DNA of 64,000 nt from Roseibium aggregatum (GCF_014692675.1 NZ_JABFCZ010000012.1:62001-126000); one strand, 5' to 3'; positions 16,694 through 26,703 are shown, counted from the stretch's first letter. A program made the numbers and translations. The notes: a model not told the origin generated them from the letters alone.

Positions 16694-18907
16694 TTATTCC
16701 TCCCGGCCTTCCCGGAGCCCCTCGCCCCAGCGCAGCCTGAGTGCATTTGCCGTCACGACGATGGACGACGCGGACATGGCAACGGCCGCCATCAGCGGAG
16801 TCACGAAACCGGCGACGGCCACCGGTACGGCAATGACATTGTAAAGGGCCGAAATCCAGAGGTTCTGCTCGATCGCCCGCCGGGCCTTTTTCGAGATCCG
16901 AAGGGTGTCTGCAACCGGGGCCAGCCGGTCGCCGAGAAAGACGGCGTCCGCAGCCGTCTGGCTCAGGTGAACCGCCGTAACGGGTGACAGGGACACATAG
17001 GCACCGGCGAGCGCCGGCGCGTCGTTGAGCCCGTCTCCCACCATCAGCACCTTCCGTCCGGAGGCCTTAAGTTCGTTCAGGCGGGCAATCTTGTCGGCGG
17101 GGCGGACCTCCGCCTGCCAGCTCTCTATGCCCAGATCTTCGGCGGCCGCCCTCACCGCGTCCTGCCGGTCGCCGGACAGGATCTCAAGAGAATAGCCCAG
17201 CGCCTTCAAGGCGGTGACGGTTTCGATCGCATCTGACCGGAGTTTCTGGCTGATCGGCAACAGCCGGGGCGGGTTGTCGCCCAACCGGACGGCCAGAAGT
17301 GACACGCCCGGGTGTTGCGTCAGCACCTTGCAGACCTCGTCATCATCCGCACCGCAAAACGCCGGACTGCCGAGGCGCAACGGTTCACCGCCCACCCGTG
17401 TCTCGACGCCTGCACCGGCCATCTCCGTCACATGGTCGAAGGGCACAAGCGCGCCGCCGGCCCGAACCAGGGCCAGAGACAGCGGATGACGGCTTGAAAG
17501 GGCCAGGCGCCCGGCCAGATGGAGCAGGCTGTCCTCCTCCTTTCCCGGTTCCAGAAGCCGGGGTTCGGCGGAGGTGAGCGTTCCGGTCTTGTCGAAGACG
17601 ATCGTGTCCGCGTCCGCCAGCCGTTCGATTGCATCGCCTGCGTTCAACAGCACACCGGAGCGGAACAATTGTCCGGAAGCCACCACCTGAACCGCGGGAA
17701 CGGCCAGCCCGAGTGCGCAGGGGCAGGTGATGATGAGCACGGAAATGGCAATCACCAGAGACGGCTGCCATCCGAAACCCGCCAGCCACCAGCCGATGAA
17801 GGTCAGCGCCGCAGCGCCGTGAACCAGCGGCGCATAAAGCCGGGCGGCCCTGTCCGCAAGGCGGACGTAGGCCGACTTCGCCTGGGCGGCGGCTTCCAGA
17901 AGACGGTTCACCTCGTCCAGCAAGGTGGCCCCGGACGCCGCCCGCACGCGAACCTTCAGCGCGCCTTCGCCGTTCAGCGTTCCGGCATAGACTTCCCCCC
18001 CCTTGCGGACGGTCGCGAGGACGCTTTCCCCGGTCACCAGGCTCTGGTCGATTTCCGACACGCCTTCTTCGACCACCCCGTCGACCGGGACCCGTTCGCC
18101 GGCCGTGACCAGGACCAGATCGCCGGGCTGCACCTTGGAAAGGGGAACTTCGCGGACCGTTCCGTCCGCTCCGATACGGGCTGCAACTTCCGCCTTCAGG
18201 GCGGCAATGTTTTCGGCAAAGGAGCGGGTCTTGCCACGCATGTTGTGATCGAGATACCGGCCGACCAGCAGAAAGAACAGGAGCATCACCGCGGATTCGA
18301 AATAGGCCTCGTGCTGATGCTGCATTGTCTGGACGACGGACAGGATGACGGCCAGAAGCACCCCGATCATGATGGGCACGTCCATGTTCATCCGGCCCGC
18401 CTTCAGGGCGCCGATCGCGCTGCGGAAAAACGGCCGGCCCGAGTAGGCAATTGTCGGCAGGGCGATCAGGGCCGAGATCCAGTGAAAGAAATCCCGCGTT
18501 TCCGGCGTGATATCCGTTGCGTTCCCTGCCCAGACGGATATCGACAGAAGCATGATGTTCATGCCCGCAAAACCGGCGACGGCGAGCGCGCGCAGCAATT
18601 CCTTGCCATGCTTGTCCTGCCGTTCCCGCTGGCTTGCCGGATCGAAGGGGTGGGCCTTGTAGCCGAGACGGGAGAGCGCCGCGACAATATCGTCAGCGCC
18701 GGTTTCCTCCCGGACCCAGTCGACGGCAAGTCTCTGGTTGGTCAGGTTGACCCGGGCCTTGCGGATGCCCGGCAGGCGGGACAATCCGCGTTCGATCTCG
18801 CCCATGCAGGCGGCGCAGGTGATGCCTTCCACGGCAAGGTCCATGTGGACGGCACCGTCCTCCGCCGGAGTTACAAAGGCATCCCAATCGCGCATGTGGA
18901 CACTCAC
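16694..18907 (-). CDS. ccoI: Copper-transporting P-type ATPase CcoI/FixI
   Basis: 737 residues from a GTG (an ATG four codons in is an alternative). An N-terminal heavy-metal domain carries CAAC (Cys31/Cys34). Eight TM segments follow, with the CPC motif (TCPCALGLAVP, about residue 395), the phosphorylation motif DKTGTLT (about 437) and the hinge GDGLNDAPAL. It belongs to the slow CopA2/FixI group that supplies Cu to cytochrome oxidase assembly rather than copper resistance, as its place between ccoH and ccoS confirms. Inner membrane. Confidence 0.95.
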   Translation of the reverse strand: MSVHMRDWDAFVTPAEDGAVHMDLAVEGITCAACMGEIERGLSRLPGIRKARVNLTNQRLAVDWVREETGADDIVAALSRLGYKAHPFDPASQRERQDKHGKELLRALAVAGFAGMNIMLLSISVWAGNATDITPETRDFFHWISALIALPTIAYSGRPFFRSAIGALKAGRMNMDVPIMIGVLLAVILSVVQTMQHQHEAYFESAVMLLFFLLVGRYLDHNMRGKTRSFAENIAALKAEVAARIGADGTVREVPLSKVQPGDLVLVTAGERVPVDGVVEEGVSEIDQSLVTGESVLATVRKGGEVYAGTLNGEGALKVRVRAASGATLLDEVNRLLEAAAQAKSAYVRLADRAARLYAPLVHGAAALTFIGWWLAGFGWQPSLVIAISVLIITCPCALGLAVPAVQVVASGQLFRSGVLLNAGDAIERLADADTIVFDKTGTLTSAEPRLLEPGKEEDSLLHLAGRLALSSRHPLSLALVRAGGALVPFDHVTEMAGAGVETRVGGEPLRLGSPAFCGADDDEVCKVLTQHPGVSLLAVRLGDNPPRLLPISQKLRSDAIETVTALKALGYSLEILSGDRQDAVRAAAEDLGIESWQAEVRPADKIARLNELKASGRKVLMVGDGLNDAPALAGAYVSLSPVTAVHLSQTAADAVFLGDRLAPVADTLRISKKARRAIEQNLWISALYNVIAVPVAVAGFVTPLMAAVAMSASSIVVTANALRLRWGEGLREGREE

Positions 18908-18931
18908 CAGCGCCTCGCTGCAGTCTTTGTG

Positions 18932-19438
18932 TCAGTCTTTGAGGAACACGCGGTTTTCGGAACGGAACACCCGCTCCTCGCCGCTCTTGGCCTCCAGGAC
19001 CAGATACCAGTTTCCGGCCGGCACATCCGAAAGATCGGCGCTGTAACGACCGGAACCCCGTTCATCCAGCATGACGGAAATTTTGCCGTCATGCGCCGGA
19101 TGCTGCAAGGTTGCGGTAAAGGCGAGACCGGAGAGCGGAGACCTGGTCCGGTCCAGGGCGGTCACCTCCAGATGGGCGGCTGTTTCCTTCGTCCGGGACA
19201 GGCCCGCATCCACCTCCCAGCCCCGCGCGGCCTGTTCCCTGGCCGATGCGATGGACTGGTTGTAGGCCTGGCTCGCCGAATAGGCGCTTTCCACCGTAAC
19301 GCCGGGGAAGGACGACTCCGCGAGCCAGACGAAGACGCCGTTCGCCGCGAAGACGACGCCGAAAAAGCCGAACAGCCACAAGAGCATCGTCTTTCCGGTA
19401 AACGCCTTCCGGTGATGCATGCCGGATTGTGTCGTCAT
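18932..19438 (-). CDS. ccoH: cbb3 oxidase assembly protein CcoH/FixH
   Basis: 168 residues. An N-terminal TM helix (LLWLFGFFGVVFAANGVFVW) anchors a periplasmic domain with SYSASQAYNQSIASA-like family sequence and LHDVPAGNWYLVLEA-like C-terminal beta structure (here LSDVPAGNWYLVLEA). CcoH contacts the oxidase subunits during assembly. It lies 23 bp past ccoG and 24 bp before ccoI in the same operon. Confidence 0.92.
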   Translation of the reverse strand: MTTQSGMHHRKAFTGKTMLLWLFGFFGVVFAANGVFVWLAESSFPGVTVESAYSASQAYNQSIASAREQAARGWEVDAGLSRTKETAAHLEVTALDRTRSPLSGLAFTATLQHPAHDGKISVMLDERGSGRYSADLSDVPAGNWYLVLEAKSGEERVFRSENRVFLKD

Positions 19439-19461
19439 CTCACTCTCCTGAAACGCGCTTG

Positions 19462-20916
19462 TTACGGCGCCTTGAAGTAGTCGTCTGCGGTCACGACTTC
19501 ACCCATGACCGATTCCGTCAGGCGGAACTTCACGGGCGTGCTTGCAGGCATCTTAACACCTGGAGGCGACGTGACCAGAATGCGCACCTCACGGGTCGTG
19601 TCCGGGTCGACCTCGATAATCGGACGGTCCGCGAAGACGTTTTCGACACCGACAGCTTCCACCTTCGTGCCTGCCGGCATGCCTTCGACATGCAGCATGA
19701 AGTGGCGCGCATGCGAGCGTTTGTTCAGCAGGCGCACGGTGTAGCCGTTGCGCACCGATCCGTCGGACTGGGTCACGAAGATCGGGTTGCGGTCGTGCAG
19801 GACATTGATGCCCGCGAAATCCCGTGTCAGCAGGGCGAACAGCATGATTGCGCCGACGACGGCGATGATCGCCGCATAGACGACCGTGCGCACCCGGACG
19901 ATCTCGTAGACCGAATCCTTGCCGTCGATCCGGCGCTGGATGTTCTCGTCCGTGTCGTAGGCGATCAGGCCCGTGGGCTTGCCGATCTTGGTCATGACGT
20001 TGTCGCAGGCATCGATACACAGGCCGCACTGGATGCAGTCGAGCTGCAGCCCCTTGCGGATGTCCACGCCGGTCGGGCAGACGTATTCGCACTGATGACA
20101 ATCGATACAGTCGCCGGCAGGAAGGCCCTTGAGTGCGAGCGCCTGGTTCTGCTTGAGAGATCCGCGCGGCTCGCCCCGGTCCCAGCGATAGGTGACGTTC
20201 AGGGCTTTTTCATCCGTCAGGGCGGCCTGGATCCGCGGCCAGGGGCACATGTAGATGCAGACCTGCTCGCGCATGAAACCGGCAAGCAGATAGGTCGTGG
20301 TCGTCAGGATGCCGATCCACAGATAGGCGCTCCAGGGCGCCTGGAATGTCGCCAGGTCATAGACGAGCGTCGGCGCATCGGCAAAATAAAGAACCCAGGC
20401 GCCGCCGGTCCACCAGGCGATCATCAACCAGAAGAAGTGCTTGATGGCGCGCCGGGTGATCTTGTTGACCGACCAGGGCGCATTATCGAGCGCGATACGC
20501 TCGCGCCGGTCGCCTTCCACCTTGCGTTCGACCCAGAGAAACAGGTCCGTCCAGACCGTTTGCGGACACAGGTAGCCGCACCACACGCGTCCGGCCACCG
20601 CGTTCATCAGGAACAGGGCCACCGCGGCCAGGATCAGAAGGCCGGTGAGATAATAGACCTCCTGCGGCCAGATCTCGATAAAGAAGAAGTAGGCGCGCCG
20701 TGCCTGCAGATCGATCAGGAGCGCCTGTCCCGGCGCATCCGGTCCGCGGTCATAGCGGATGAAGGGAAGGAAATAGTAGAGTCCAAGAGTGATGAAGAGG
20801 ATCACCCATTTGATCGTGCGGAACTTTCCGTGCACGGCCATGGGGAAGATTTTTTTCGCTGAGGCGAACCATTCGTCCGGCTGCTCAGCATTGGCAGCTT
20901 CGGTCTCGGCGGTCAT
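19462..20916 (-). CDS. ccoG: cbb3 oxidase accessory ferredoxin-like protein CcoG/FixG
   Basis: 484 residues. Several TM helices with the conserved CGYLCPQTVWTDLFLW motif precede two 4Fe-4S ferredoxin motifs (CIDCHQCEYVCP and CIQCGLCIDACD, about residues 265-310), and a C-terminal immunoglobulin-like periplasmic domain follows. CcoG reduces Cu(II) to Cu(I) for cbb3 biogenesis in the species studied. First gene of ccoGHIS. A candidate FixK half-palindrome lies 123-136 bp upstream. Confidence 0.95.
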   Translation of the reverse strand: MTAETEAANAEQPDEWFASAKKIFPMAVHGKFRTIKWVILFITLGLYYFLPFIRYDRGPDAPGQALLIDLQARRAYFFFIEIWPQEVYYLTGLLILAAVALFLMNAVAGRVWCGYLCPQTVWTDLFLWVERKVEGDRRERIALDNAPWSVNKITRRAIKHFFWLMIAWWTGGAWVLYFADAPTLVYDLATFQAPWSAYLWIGILTTTTYLLAGFMREQVCIYMCPWPRIQAALTDEKALNVTYRWDRGEPRGSLKQNQALALKGLPAGDCIDCHQCEYVCPTGVDIRKGLQLDCIQCGLCIDACDNVMTKIGKPTGLIAYDTDENIQRRIDGKDSVYEIVRVRTVVYAAIIAVVGAIMLFALLTRDFAGINVLHDRNPIFVTQSDGSVRNGYTVRLLNKRSHARHFMLHVEGMPAGTKVEAVGVENVFADRPIIEVDPDTTREVRILVTSPPGVKMPASTPVKFRLTESVMGEVVTADDYFKAP

Positions 20917-21038
20917 GCCGTCCGTCCTTCTTGTTCCAGACCCCGCCCCACAGGGATCCCGTCGTCCTCCGGGCCGGATTGCCGCCGGCCCGGTTCTCTC
21001 ATTTGCTTTGAGTTTAATCCGGCGCGGGAAAGTTCCCT

Positions 21039-21052
21039 TTGCGCCGGATCAA
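21039..21052 (-). promoter_or_regulatory. Possible degenerate FNR/FixK box upstream of ccoG
   Basis: TTGCG-CCGG-ATCAA keeps one perfect half-site and three of five bases in the other. It lies between ccoP and ccoG, where a second microaerobic promoter would be expected. Weak evidence: ccoG could also be served by read-through from ccoNOQP. Confidence 0.35.
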
Positions 21053-21076
21053 TTTCGGCCCTGAAAAGCCGTCTTC

Positions 21077-21955
21077 CTACTGACCGCCACCGAAGGAGTG
21101 GACGTAGACAGCAAGCGACTTGATCGTCGCCGGATCCAGGCGGCCCACCCAGGCCGGCATCACGCCGTGACGGGGTGAATTCACCTGTGCCTTGATGGCC
21201 TTGAGCGACTTTCCATAAAGGTAGTTCGCAGACAGCAGGCTCGGTGCACCTGTGTCCTGGATGCCTTTCAGGTCCTCGCCGTGGCAGGCTGCGCAGTTGT
21301 CCGTGAAGACGGTTTCCCCGGCAGCCAGATCGACACCCGCTTCCGGTTCGAGACCGGCCTTGGAGGCGACGAAATTCGCCACCTGATCGATCTCTTCCTT
21401 CGTCAGGAGCTCATCCTTGCCGAAGGCCGGCATTTCAGCGATCCGGGCATCATCGTTGCCGGAACGGATACCGTAGAGCAACGTGGTCTGGATATCGTCC
21501 AGCGTTCCGCCCCAGATCCAGGAATCGTCCTGAAGGTTCGGATAACCGACCGCCCCTGTACCGCCGGAACCGTGGCAGGGCGCACAGTTGTCGCCGAACG
21601 CGGCCTGACCGTTTGCCAGAGCGAACTCCAGCAGTGCCGGGGTGCTCAGGATTTCGTCGAAGGACGCGTTGACCAGCTGGTCGCCCAGGTGAGACCGGTC
21701 GGCAATCGCCTTGTCATAGGTGGCGATTGCATCGGCCCGCTGGCTGTCGCCGAAAACCCCATGGGTATAGCCGGAAATCAGCGGCCAGGAGGGGTAGACC
21801 ACCCAGTAACCGATCGCCCAGACGATACACGCATAGAACAGATACAGCCACCATTTCGGCAGAGGGTTGTTGAGTTCCTTCAGTCCGTCCCACTCGTGAC
21901 CGGTGGTCTCGACGCCTGAAATTTCATCGATTTCCTTGTGATGGATATCGGCCAT
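21077..21955 (-). CDS. ccoP: cbb3-type cytochrome c oxidase subunit III (diheme)
   Basis: 292 residues. A short soluble N-terminus with TTGHEWDGLKELNNPLPKWW, the family signature, leads into a TM helix (LYLFYACIVWAIGYWVVYPS). Two class I cytochrome c domains follow with CAPCH (about residue 122) and CAACH (about 220); downstream Met ligands lie in the expected regions (MPAFG, MPAWVG). It carries electrons from periplasmic cytochromes to CcoO/CcoN. Last gene of ccoNOQP. Confidence 0.96.
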   Translation of the reverse strand: MADIHHKEIDEISGVETTGHEWDGLKELNNPLPKWWLYLFYACIVWAIGYWVVYPSWPLISGYTHGVFGDSQRADAIATYDKAIADRSHLGDQLVNASFDEILSTPALLEFALANGQAAFGDNCAPCHGSGGTGAVGYPNLQDDSWIWGGTLDDIQTTLLYGIRSGNDDARIAEMPAFGKDELLTKEEIDQVANFVASKAGLEPEAGVDLAAGETVFTDNCAACHGEDLKGIQDTGAPSLLSANYLYGKSLKAIKAQVNSPRHGVMPAWVGRLDPATIKSLAVYVHSFGGGQ

Positions 21956-21958
21956 GGA

Positions 21959-22114
21959 TCAGTCCTCCCGGAACGGGATCTGGGAAGCATCGTCGAAGGT
22001 CTTGCGATTCTTCGGCCAGAGTGCGTAGGCGAGCACGATGCCAAACAGGATCATGAAGTAGATAAGGCCCCACGTTTGTGCAAAGGCCGCGACTGCGGTG
22101 TATGTCTCGTCCAT
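21959..22114 (-). CDS. ccoQ: cbb3 oxidase small subunit CcoQ
   Basis: 51 residues, starting MDETYTAVAAFAQTWGLIYF with one TM helix (GLIYFMILFGIVLAYALWP) and a short polar tail (KNRKTFDDASQIPFRED). This length and the LWPKNRKTFDDA ending are typical of CcoQ/FixQ, which stabilises CcoP in the complex. It fits exactly between ccoO (4 bp away) and ccoP (3 bp away). Confidence 0.93.
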   Translation of the reverse strand: MDETYTAVAAFAQTWGLIYFMILFGIVLAYALWPKNRKTFDDASQIPFRED

Positions 22115-22118
22115 TGCC

Positions 22119-22853
22119 TTACCTCAGGTTTGCCTTGTCGTCGTAGATCGAGAAATCGACCAGCGTACCGAGCATCTGGAGATAAGCGACAAGCGCGTCC
22201 ATCTCCGTGACTTCGTTCGGATTGCCGTCGAAGTCGCGCACGGTGGCGGACGGATAGCGTTCCAGGAATGCGTCAGCCGCATCCGTGTCCGGATTAGCCT
22301 GGGCAAGAATGTCCTTGGCCGCTTCGCCGATCTGATCTTCGGTGTAGGGAACGCCGATGATCTTGTTGGTCTTCAGATGAGCCGCGATGTCACGCGTGTT
22401 CAGCTTGGTTTCCTTCAGGAAGGGGTAACCGGGCATGATCGACGCGGGAACGACCGAACGTGGATCGGTCAGGTGACCGACATGCCATGCATCGGAGTAC
22501 TTGCCGCCGACACGGGCGAGATCCGGTCCCGTCCGCTTGGACCCCCACTGGAACGGGTGGTCGTACATCGACTCCGCCGCCAGCGAGAAATGGCCGTACC
22601 GCTCCAGCTCGTCACGCATCGGACGGATCATCTGCGAATGGCAGAGATAACAGCCCTCACGGATGTAGATGTTGCGACCGGCCAATTCGAGCGGCGTATA
22701 GGGCCGCATGCCTTCGGTCTTTTCGATCGTGCTCTTCAGATAGAAGAGCGGGGCGATCTCGACCAGGCCGCCGATGGCGACCATCAGAAGGATGCCGAGA
22801 AGGAGGATGATCGAGTTCTTTTCAAGGATTTGGTGTTTAGCCCATACAGACAT
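22119..22853 (-). CDS. ccoO: cbb3-type cytochrome c oxidase subunit II (monoheme)
   Basis: 244 residues. An N-terminal TM anchor (about 15-40) precedes one heme c site at Cys68/Cys71/His72 ([13 protein letters not shown]), with [20 protein letters not shown] and SIMPGYPFL in the usual order. It passes electrons from CcoP to the catalytic subunit CcoN in the inner membrane. 15 bp separate it from ccoN. Confidence 0.96.
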   Translation of the reverse strand: MSVWAKHQILEKNSIILLLGILLMVAIGGLVEIAPLFYLKSTIEKTEGMRPYTPLELAGRNIYIREGCYLCHSQMIRPMRDELERYGHFSLAAESMYDHPFQWGSKRTGPDLARVGGKYSDAWHVGHLTDPRSVVPASIMPGYPFLKETKLNTRDIAAHLKTNKIIGVPYTEDQIGEAAKDILAQANPDTDAADAFLERYPSATVRDFDGNPNEVTEMDALVAYLQMLGTLVDFSIYDDKANLR

Positions 22854-22868
22854 TTCGTGTTCTCCCCC

Positions 22869-24524
22869 TTATTCGGCCGCAGCCAGGGAGCCCGCAGCGG
22901 TGGCTTCGGCTTCTTCAGCCTCGCCGTGGCGAACGGTCATCCAGAGATTGTAGGCCATGATCAGGGCGCCGGTGACGAAGAGGGCACCGCCGAGAGCACG
23001 GATGATGTAGAAGGGATGCATCGCCTCAACGGTTTCGATGAAGGAGTACTCCAGGAAACCGAGCTGGTCGTAGGCACGCCACATAAGACCCTGCATGATC
23101 CCGGACACCCACATGGAGCAGATGTAGAGAACGATGCCGATCGTCGACAGCCAGAAGTGCCAGTCCACCAGCTTCAGCGAATACAGGCCCCGCTTGTTCC
23201 ACAGCCACGGGATGAGGCAGTAGAGCGCGCCGAAGGAGATGTATCCCACCCAGCCGAGCGCACCGGAATGAACGTGACCGATGGTCCAGTCAGTATAGTG
23301 CGACAGCGAGTTGACCGAACGGATCGACATCAGCGGGCCTTCGAAGGTGGACATGCCGTAGAAGGCGACGGACACCACCATCATGCGCAGGACCGGATCC
23401 GTGCGGAGCTTGTCCCAGGCGCCCGAAAGCGTCATCAGGCCGTTGATCATACCGCCCCAGGACGGCATCCACAGGATGATGGAGAAGGTCGCACCCAGGG
23501 TCGATGCCCACTGCGGCAGAGCCGTGTAGTGCAGGTGGTGCGGGCCGGCCCAGATGTAGATGAAGATCAGCGCCCAGAAGTGCACGATCGACAGACGGTA
23601 GGAGTAGACCGGACGATCAGCACGCTTGGGCACGAAATAATACATGATCGCCAGGAAGCCCGCGGTCAGGAAGAAGCCCACCGCGTTGTGTCCGTACCAC
23701 CACTGCACCATGGCATCCTGCACGCCCGACCAGACGATGTACGACTTGGTGCCGAACACGGAGACCGGAACGGTCGCGTTGTTGACGAGGTGCAACATGG
23801 CGATGGTGACGATGAACGCGAGATAGAACCAGTTGGCCACATAGATGTGCGGTTCCTTGCGCTTCCAGATCGTGCCGAGGAACAGGAACAGGTAAGCGAC
23901 CCAGACGATGGTCAGCCACAGGTCGGCGTACCATTCCGGCTCCGCGTATTCCTTGGATTCGGTGACGCCGAGCAGGTAGCCCGTACCCGCGATGACGATG
24001 AAAACGTTGTAACCGATAATGACGAACCACGGCAGGACCTTGCCCGGCATCCGCGCCCGGCTGGTCCGCTGAACCACATACATGGAAGTCGCCAGCAGCA
24101 CGTTGCCGCCAAAGGCGAAGATCACCGCCGAGGTATGCAGCGGGCGCATGCGGCCGAAATTCGTCCACGGCAAATCGAAATTCAACGCCGGAAAGGCGAG
24201 TTGCGATGCGATGATCAGGCCGACCGTGAAACCGGCGATGCCCCAGAACATGGCAGCCACGGCGCCGAACTTGACCGGCCCCATGTTGTAGTTCGGTTTA
24301 CCGTCGATCTCCTGCGGGATCGGCATCCCGTCGCTGTCGAAGTAACTTTTGAAGATGACGAACACACTGACAGCGGCAGCCAGTGCCCCAATCCCGGTGT
24401 GGAAAGCCATCACTTGATCGTATGTCTTGCCTGCTATGATCAGGCAAGCGAATGCCAACGCTACGAGGAAAGCCGCAAAGAAGCCTTCTTCCAGCGAAAT
24501 GAATCTGGCCTTTGTCTGTGCCAT
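22869..24524 (-). CDS. ccoN: cbb3-type cytochrome c oxidase subunit I (catalytic)
   Basis: 551 residues with about twelve TM helices. Signatures include [20 protein letters not shown] (heme ligand His), [13 protein letters not shown] (CuB/His region) and [19 protein letters not shown]. It reduces oxygen at high affinity and pumps protons during microaerobic growth. It starts the ccoNOQP operon, and a perfect FNR/FixK box lies 80-93 bp upstream of its ATG. Confidence 0.97.
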   Translation of the reverse strand: MAQTKARFISLEEGFFAAFLVALAFACLIIAGKTYDQVMAFHTGIGALAAAVSVFVIFKSYFDSDGMPIPQEIDGKPNYNMGPVKFGAVAAMFWGIAGFTVGLIIASQLAFPALNFDLPWTNFGRMRPLHTSAVIFAFGGNVLLATSMYVVQRTSRARMPGKVLPWFVIIGYNVFIVIAGTGYLLGVTESKEYAEPEWYADLWLTIVWVAYLFLFLGTIWKRKEPHIYVANWFYLAFIVTIAMLHLVNNATVPVSVFGTKSYIVWSGVQDAMVQWWYGHNAVGFFLTAGFLAIMYYFVPKRADRPVYSYRLSIVHFWALIFIYIWAGPHHLHYTALPQWASTLGATFSIILWMPSWGGMINGLMTLSGAWDKLRTDPVLRMMVVSVAFYGMSTFEGPLMSIRSVNSLSHYTDWTIGHVHSGALGWVGYISFGALYCLIPWLWNKRGLYSLKLVDWHFWLSTIGIVLYICSMWVSGIMQGLMWRAYDQLGFLEYSFIETVEAMHPFYIIRALGGALFVTGALIMAYNLWMTVRHGEAEEAEATAAGSLAAAE

Positions 24525-24603
24525 ATTTCGCGCCCCAGTCTTTAAAATCGTTACAGAGTGCCAACGATGGCCCGACCATGCGCACGGCGGGATCGTCCTG
24601 ACG

Positions 24604-24617
24604 TTGATTCAAATCAA
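24604..24617. promoter_or_regulatory. Perfect FNR/FixK box upstream of ccoNOQP
   Basis: TTGAT-TCAA-ATCAA matches the FNR/FixK consensus TTGAT-N4-ATCAA at all ten positions. Centred about 86 bp before the ccoN start, it is well placed to activate this operon at low oxygen. The FixK-type regulator encoded at 28171-28884 is the obvious binder. Confidence 0.88.
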
Positions 24618-24722
24618 GAATGATTGAAACCGCTTAAGAAAGATCGCCGACACAATGCCGCTGGGTCAATTGGACCCTGCGACAATAAGGCTGGATAAGT
24701 CCGCGCTGCAGTGCGGGAAGCC

Positions 24723-25796
24723 TCAGTTTCGCCCCGTTCTGGACTCATTCGGTCTCCGGCCGAGCAAAAGGCCTGTGATAAAAGGTAGCAGCAGCACCAT
24801 CGAGATATAGCGCGCAAGCTGGTGCGCCGCGACGAAGGCCGGATCGAGGTTGAGCATGAAGGACAACAGTGTCATGACCTCCAGCCCGCCGGGCGCATAG
24901 GCAAGCAGCAGCTGGCCGAACGGCAGCCCCAGCAGAACGGATGCGATCCAGGCCACCGCCAGGGAAACGCAAAGCCCGACAACGATCGCCCCCAGGGATG
25001 CCTTGAGCATCCCCAGAAACAGGGAGAATGTCGTCGAGCTGAACCGGCTGCCGATGAAGCAGCCCAGCCCGATATAGCAGGGGACGAGGATCCATTGGGG
25101 CAGCGCGACCGGCATGAGACCGGTCACATTGATCGCGGAACTCATGAAAAAGGCTCCGGTCAGCCATCCGCCCGGCACACGCAGGCGCACCGCCAGAAGG
25201 CTTGCGGCCAGACAGGCAACAAGGAGAACGGCGCCGTCTGCCCAGCCCGGAAATGCCTCAGGAACGGCCGGTTGCTGCCCGTGGGAAGCCGTCGATGTAA
25301 TCACCAGCGGCAGAACGGAAACCAGAATCACCAGGCGCACCGTTTGCGAGGCGGCAATTCGCGCCTGGTCGGCCCTCCGTTCGGCCGCAATTGCCATGAC
25401 GAATGACAAGGCGCCGGGAATGGCGCCCAGAAAAGCCGATTCCCGATCCCAACGGGCGAATCGAAACAGGAAGACATAGGTCGCTGCGGTGACCAGCACG
25501 AGGGTCACCGCCAGCAGTGCCATCGTCGCAGGCCATTGGGCGACCCGGTCGATCACATCCGGCCTGACCCCTCCCCCCATTGACAGGCCGAGAATGACGA
25601 AAAAGCCGTCGCGCATCCTGTCCGGCAGATCGACCGGAACGCGTGCCAGTGCGGCTGCCGCCACGAAAATCATGGCGCCTGCAAGCCAGGAGGCCGGCAA
25701 CCCGATCGCATAAAAGAGCGTGCCGCCGAGCGCGCCCAGCGCAAATGTCAACCCGGTCCGGCGCAGCGCTGAGGCCACCGGCATTTTCTCACTCAA
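24723..25796 (-). CDS. AbrB-family integral membrane protein (putative transporter)
   Basis: 357 residues from a TTG at 25796, preferred because AAGGGGA lies 7 bp upstream; an ATG at 25784 is the alternative. About ten TM helices in two related halves (LGGTLFYAIGLPASWLAGAM near the start and VRLRVPGGWLTGAFFMSSAI in the second half) mark the AbrB/Gate duplicated family, often mislabelled ammonia monooxygenase. Its substrate is unknown. It sits upstream of ccoN in the same direction but the ccoN FixK box separates them. Confidence 0.82.
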   Translation of the reverse strand: MSEKMPVASALRRTGLTFALGALGGTLFYAIGLPASWLAGAMIFVAAAALARVPVDLPDRMRDGFFVILGLSMGGGVRPDVIDRVAQWPATMALLAVTLVLVTAATYVFLFRFARWDRESAFLGAIPGALSFVMAIAAERRADQARIAASQTVRLVILVSVLPLVITSTASHGQQPAVPEAFPGWADGAVLLVACLAASLLAVRLRVPGGWLTGAFFMSSAINVTGLMPVALPQWILVPCYIGLGCFIGSRFSSTTFSLFLGMLKASLGAIVVGLCVSLAVAWIASVLLGLPFGQLLLAYAPGGLEVMTLLSFMLNLDPAFVAAHQLARYISMVLLLPFITGLLLGRRPNESRTGRN

Positions 25797-25865
25797 CGAA
25801 AGATCCCCTTGCAGACACAAAGACGGTTACAGGCAAGATTCAACAAGAGTTCCAGATCGCTTTTC

Positions 25866-26597
25866 CTAGATTCCGGTCAGCGCCGCTGGATCGATGGCGG
25901 GCCGTTGCGGATCAAGAAACGCAGGACCGGGTATCTGCTCCATCTCCCTGGCGCGAATAACGGCGGGTCGGGTCTGCAGCTTTGCGATCATTGCCGTCAG
26001 CCGTGGCCAGGCACTTCGGTTGAACGCCTTAGGCTCCGGATAAAGCTGATACCATCTGGCGCACGTCGCGGCGTAAAAATCCACGATCGACGGCTCCGCG
26101 CCTAATACATAAAGCCCGCCCGACCGTTCGAACGCGCTTTCCAGTTGGTCGAACGCCTGGATCAACCTCCCCTCAAGCCCGGAAATCAGATGCCAACGGG
26201 CCGCTTCGTCGGCCACATAGCGTTCAGGGCGGAACGAGATGCGCAAGTCGGCATGGAGCGTGTTGGACAGGTAGAACAGCCATGTCAGAAGCCGGCCGCG
26301 CTCCGGCGAGGTAAATGGCGGCGCGAGCCCTTGTGCCTTGTCGGCGAGATAAAGGATGATGGCCGCCGTTTCGAACACCGGCTCGCTCAGGTCCGGATCG
26401 GCAAGAACCGGCAGCAGACCCTGCGGGTTCAGCTTCAGAAATTCCGGCGTCTTGTTCGCGCGGACGGCACGGTCCACCGCAATGAACCGGTAATCGAGCC
26501 CCAATTCCTCCAGGACAAAGCGAACCACCAGGTTCGCACTGTCGAACGAACCGTAGAGGCAAAGCCGGTCCGGGTCCGGTTTGAACGGGTCTGACAT
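25866..26597 (-). CDS. Glutathione S-transferase family protein
   Basis: 243 residues; GGAGGGG precedes the ATG. The N-terminal thioredoxin-like domain begins LCLYGSFDSANLVVRFVLEE and contains NPQGLLPVL and ETAAIILYLAD, the cis-Pro and glutathione Glu/Ser regions. The C-terminal helical domain has SIVDFYAATCARWYQLYPEP. Likely a soluble glutathione-dependent enzyme; substrate not predictable. It diverges from hemN, sharing a 106-bp intergenic region that holds an FNR/FixK-like box. Confidence 0.85.
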   Translation of the reverse strand: MSDPFKPDPDRLCLYGSFDSANLVVRFVLEELGLDYRFIAVDRAVRANKTPEFLKLNPQGLLPVLADPDLSEPVFETAAIILYLADKAQGLAPPFTSPERGRLLTWLFYLSNTLHADLRISFRPERYVADEAARWHLISGLEGRLIQAFDQLESAFERSGGLYVLGAEPSIVDFYAATCARWYQLYPEPKAFNRSAWPRLTAMIAKLQTRPAVIRAREMEQIPGPAFLDPQRPAIDPAALTGI

Positions 26598-26655
26598 TTC
26601 CCCTCCGACTGCGTTTGCCGGCAGGCCGATTTTTCAGCCGCGGTTTCCGGCGCTC

Positions 26656-26669
26656 TTGAGCGATATCAA
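26656..26669. promoter_or_regulatory. FNR/FixK-like box upstream of hemN
   Basis: TTGAG-CGAT-ATCAA matches TTGAT-N4-ATCAA at nine of ten positions. It is 35-48 bp before the hemN ATG and in the divergent GST/hemN interval, as seen for hemN in other alphaproteobacteria under FnrL/FixK control. Confidence 0.78.
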
Positions 26670-26703
26670 GGACACCCGTCGGAATGAACACCATTTTGGC
26701 GGC

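Noticed and set aside
17519-19480. 653-residue plus-strand frame across ccoI and ccoH
   Set aside because: Antisense shadow of conserved oxidase assembly genes.
22098-24545. 815-residue plus-strand frame antisense to ccoN and ccoO
   Set aside because: The opposite strand encodes unmistakable CcoN and CcoO; the antisense product has no motif and runs across two genes.
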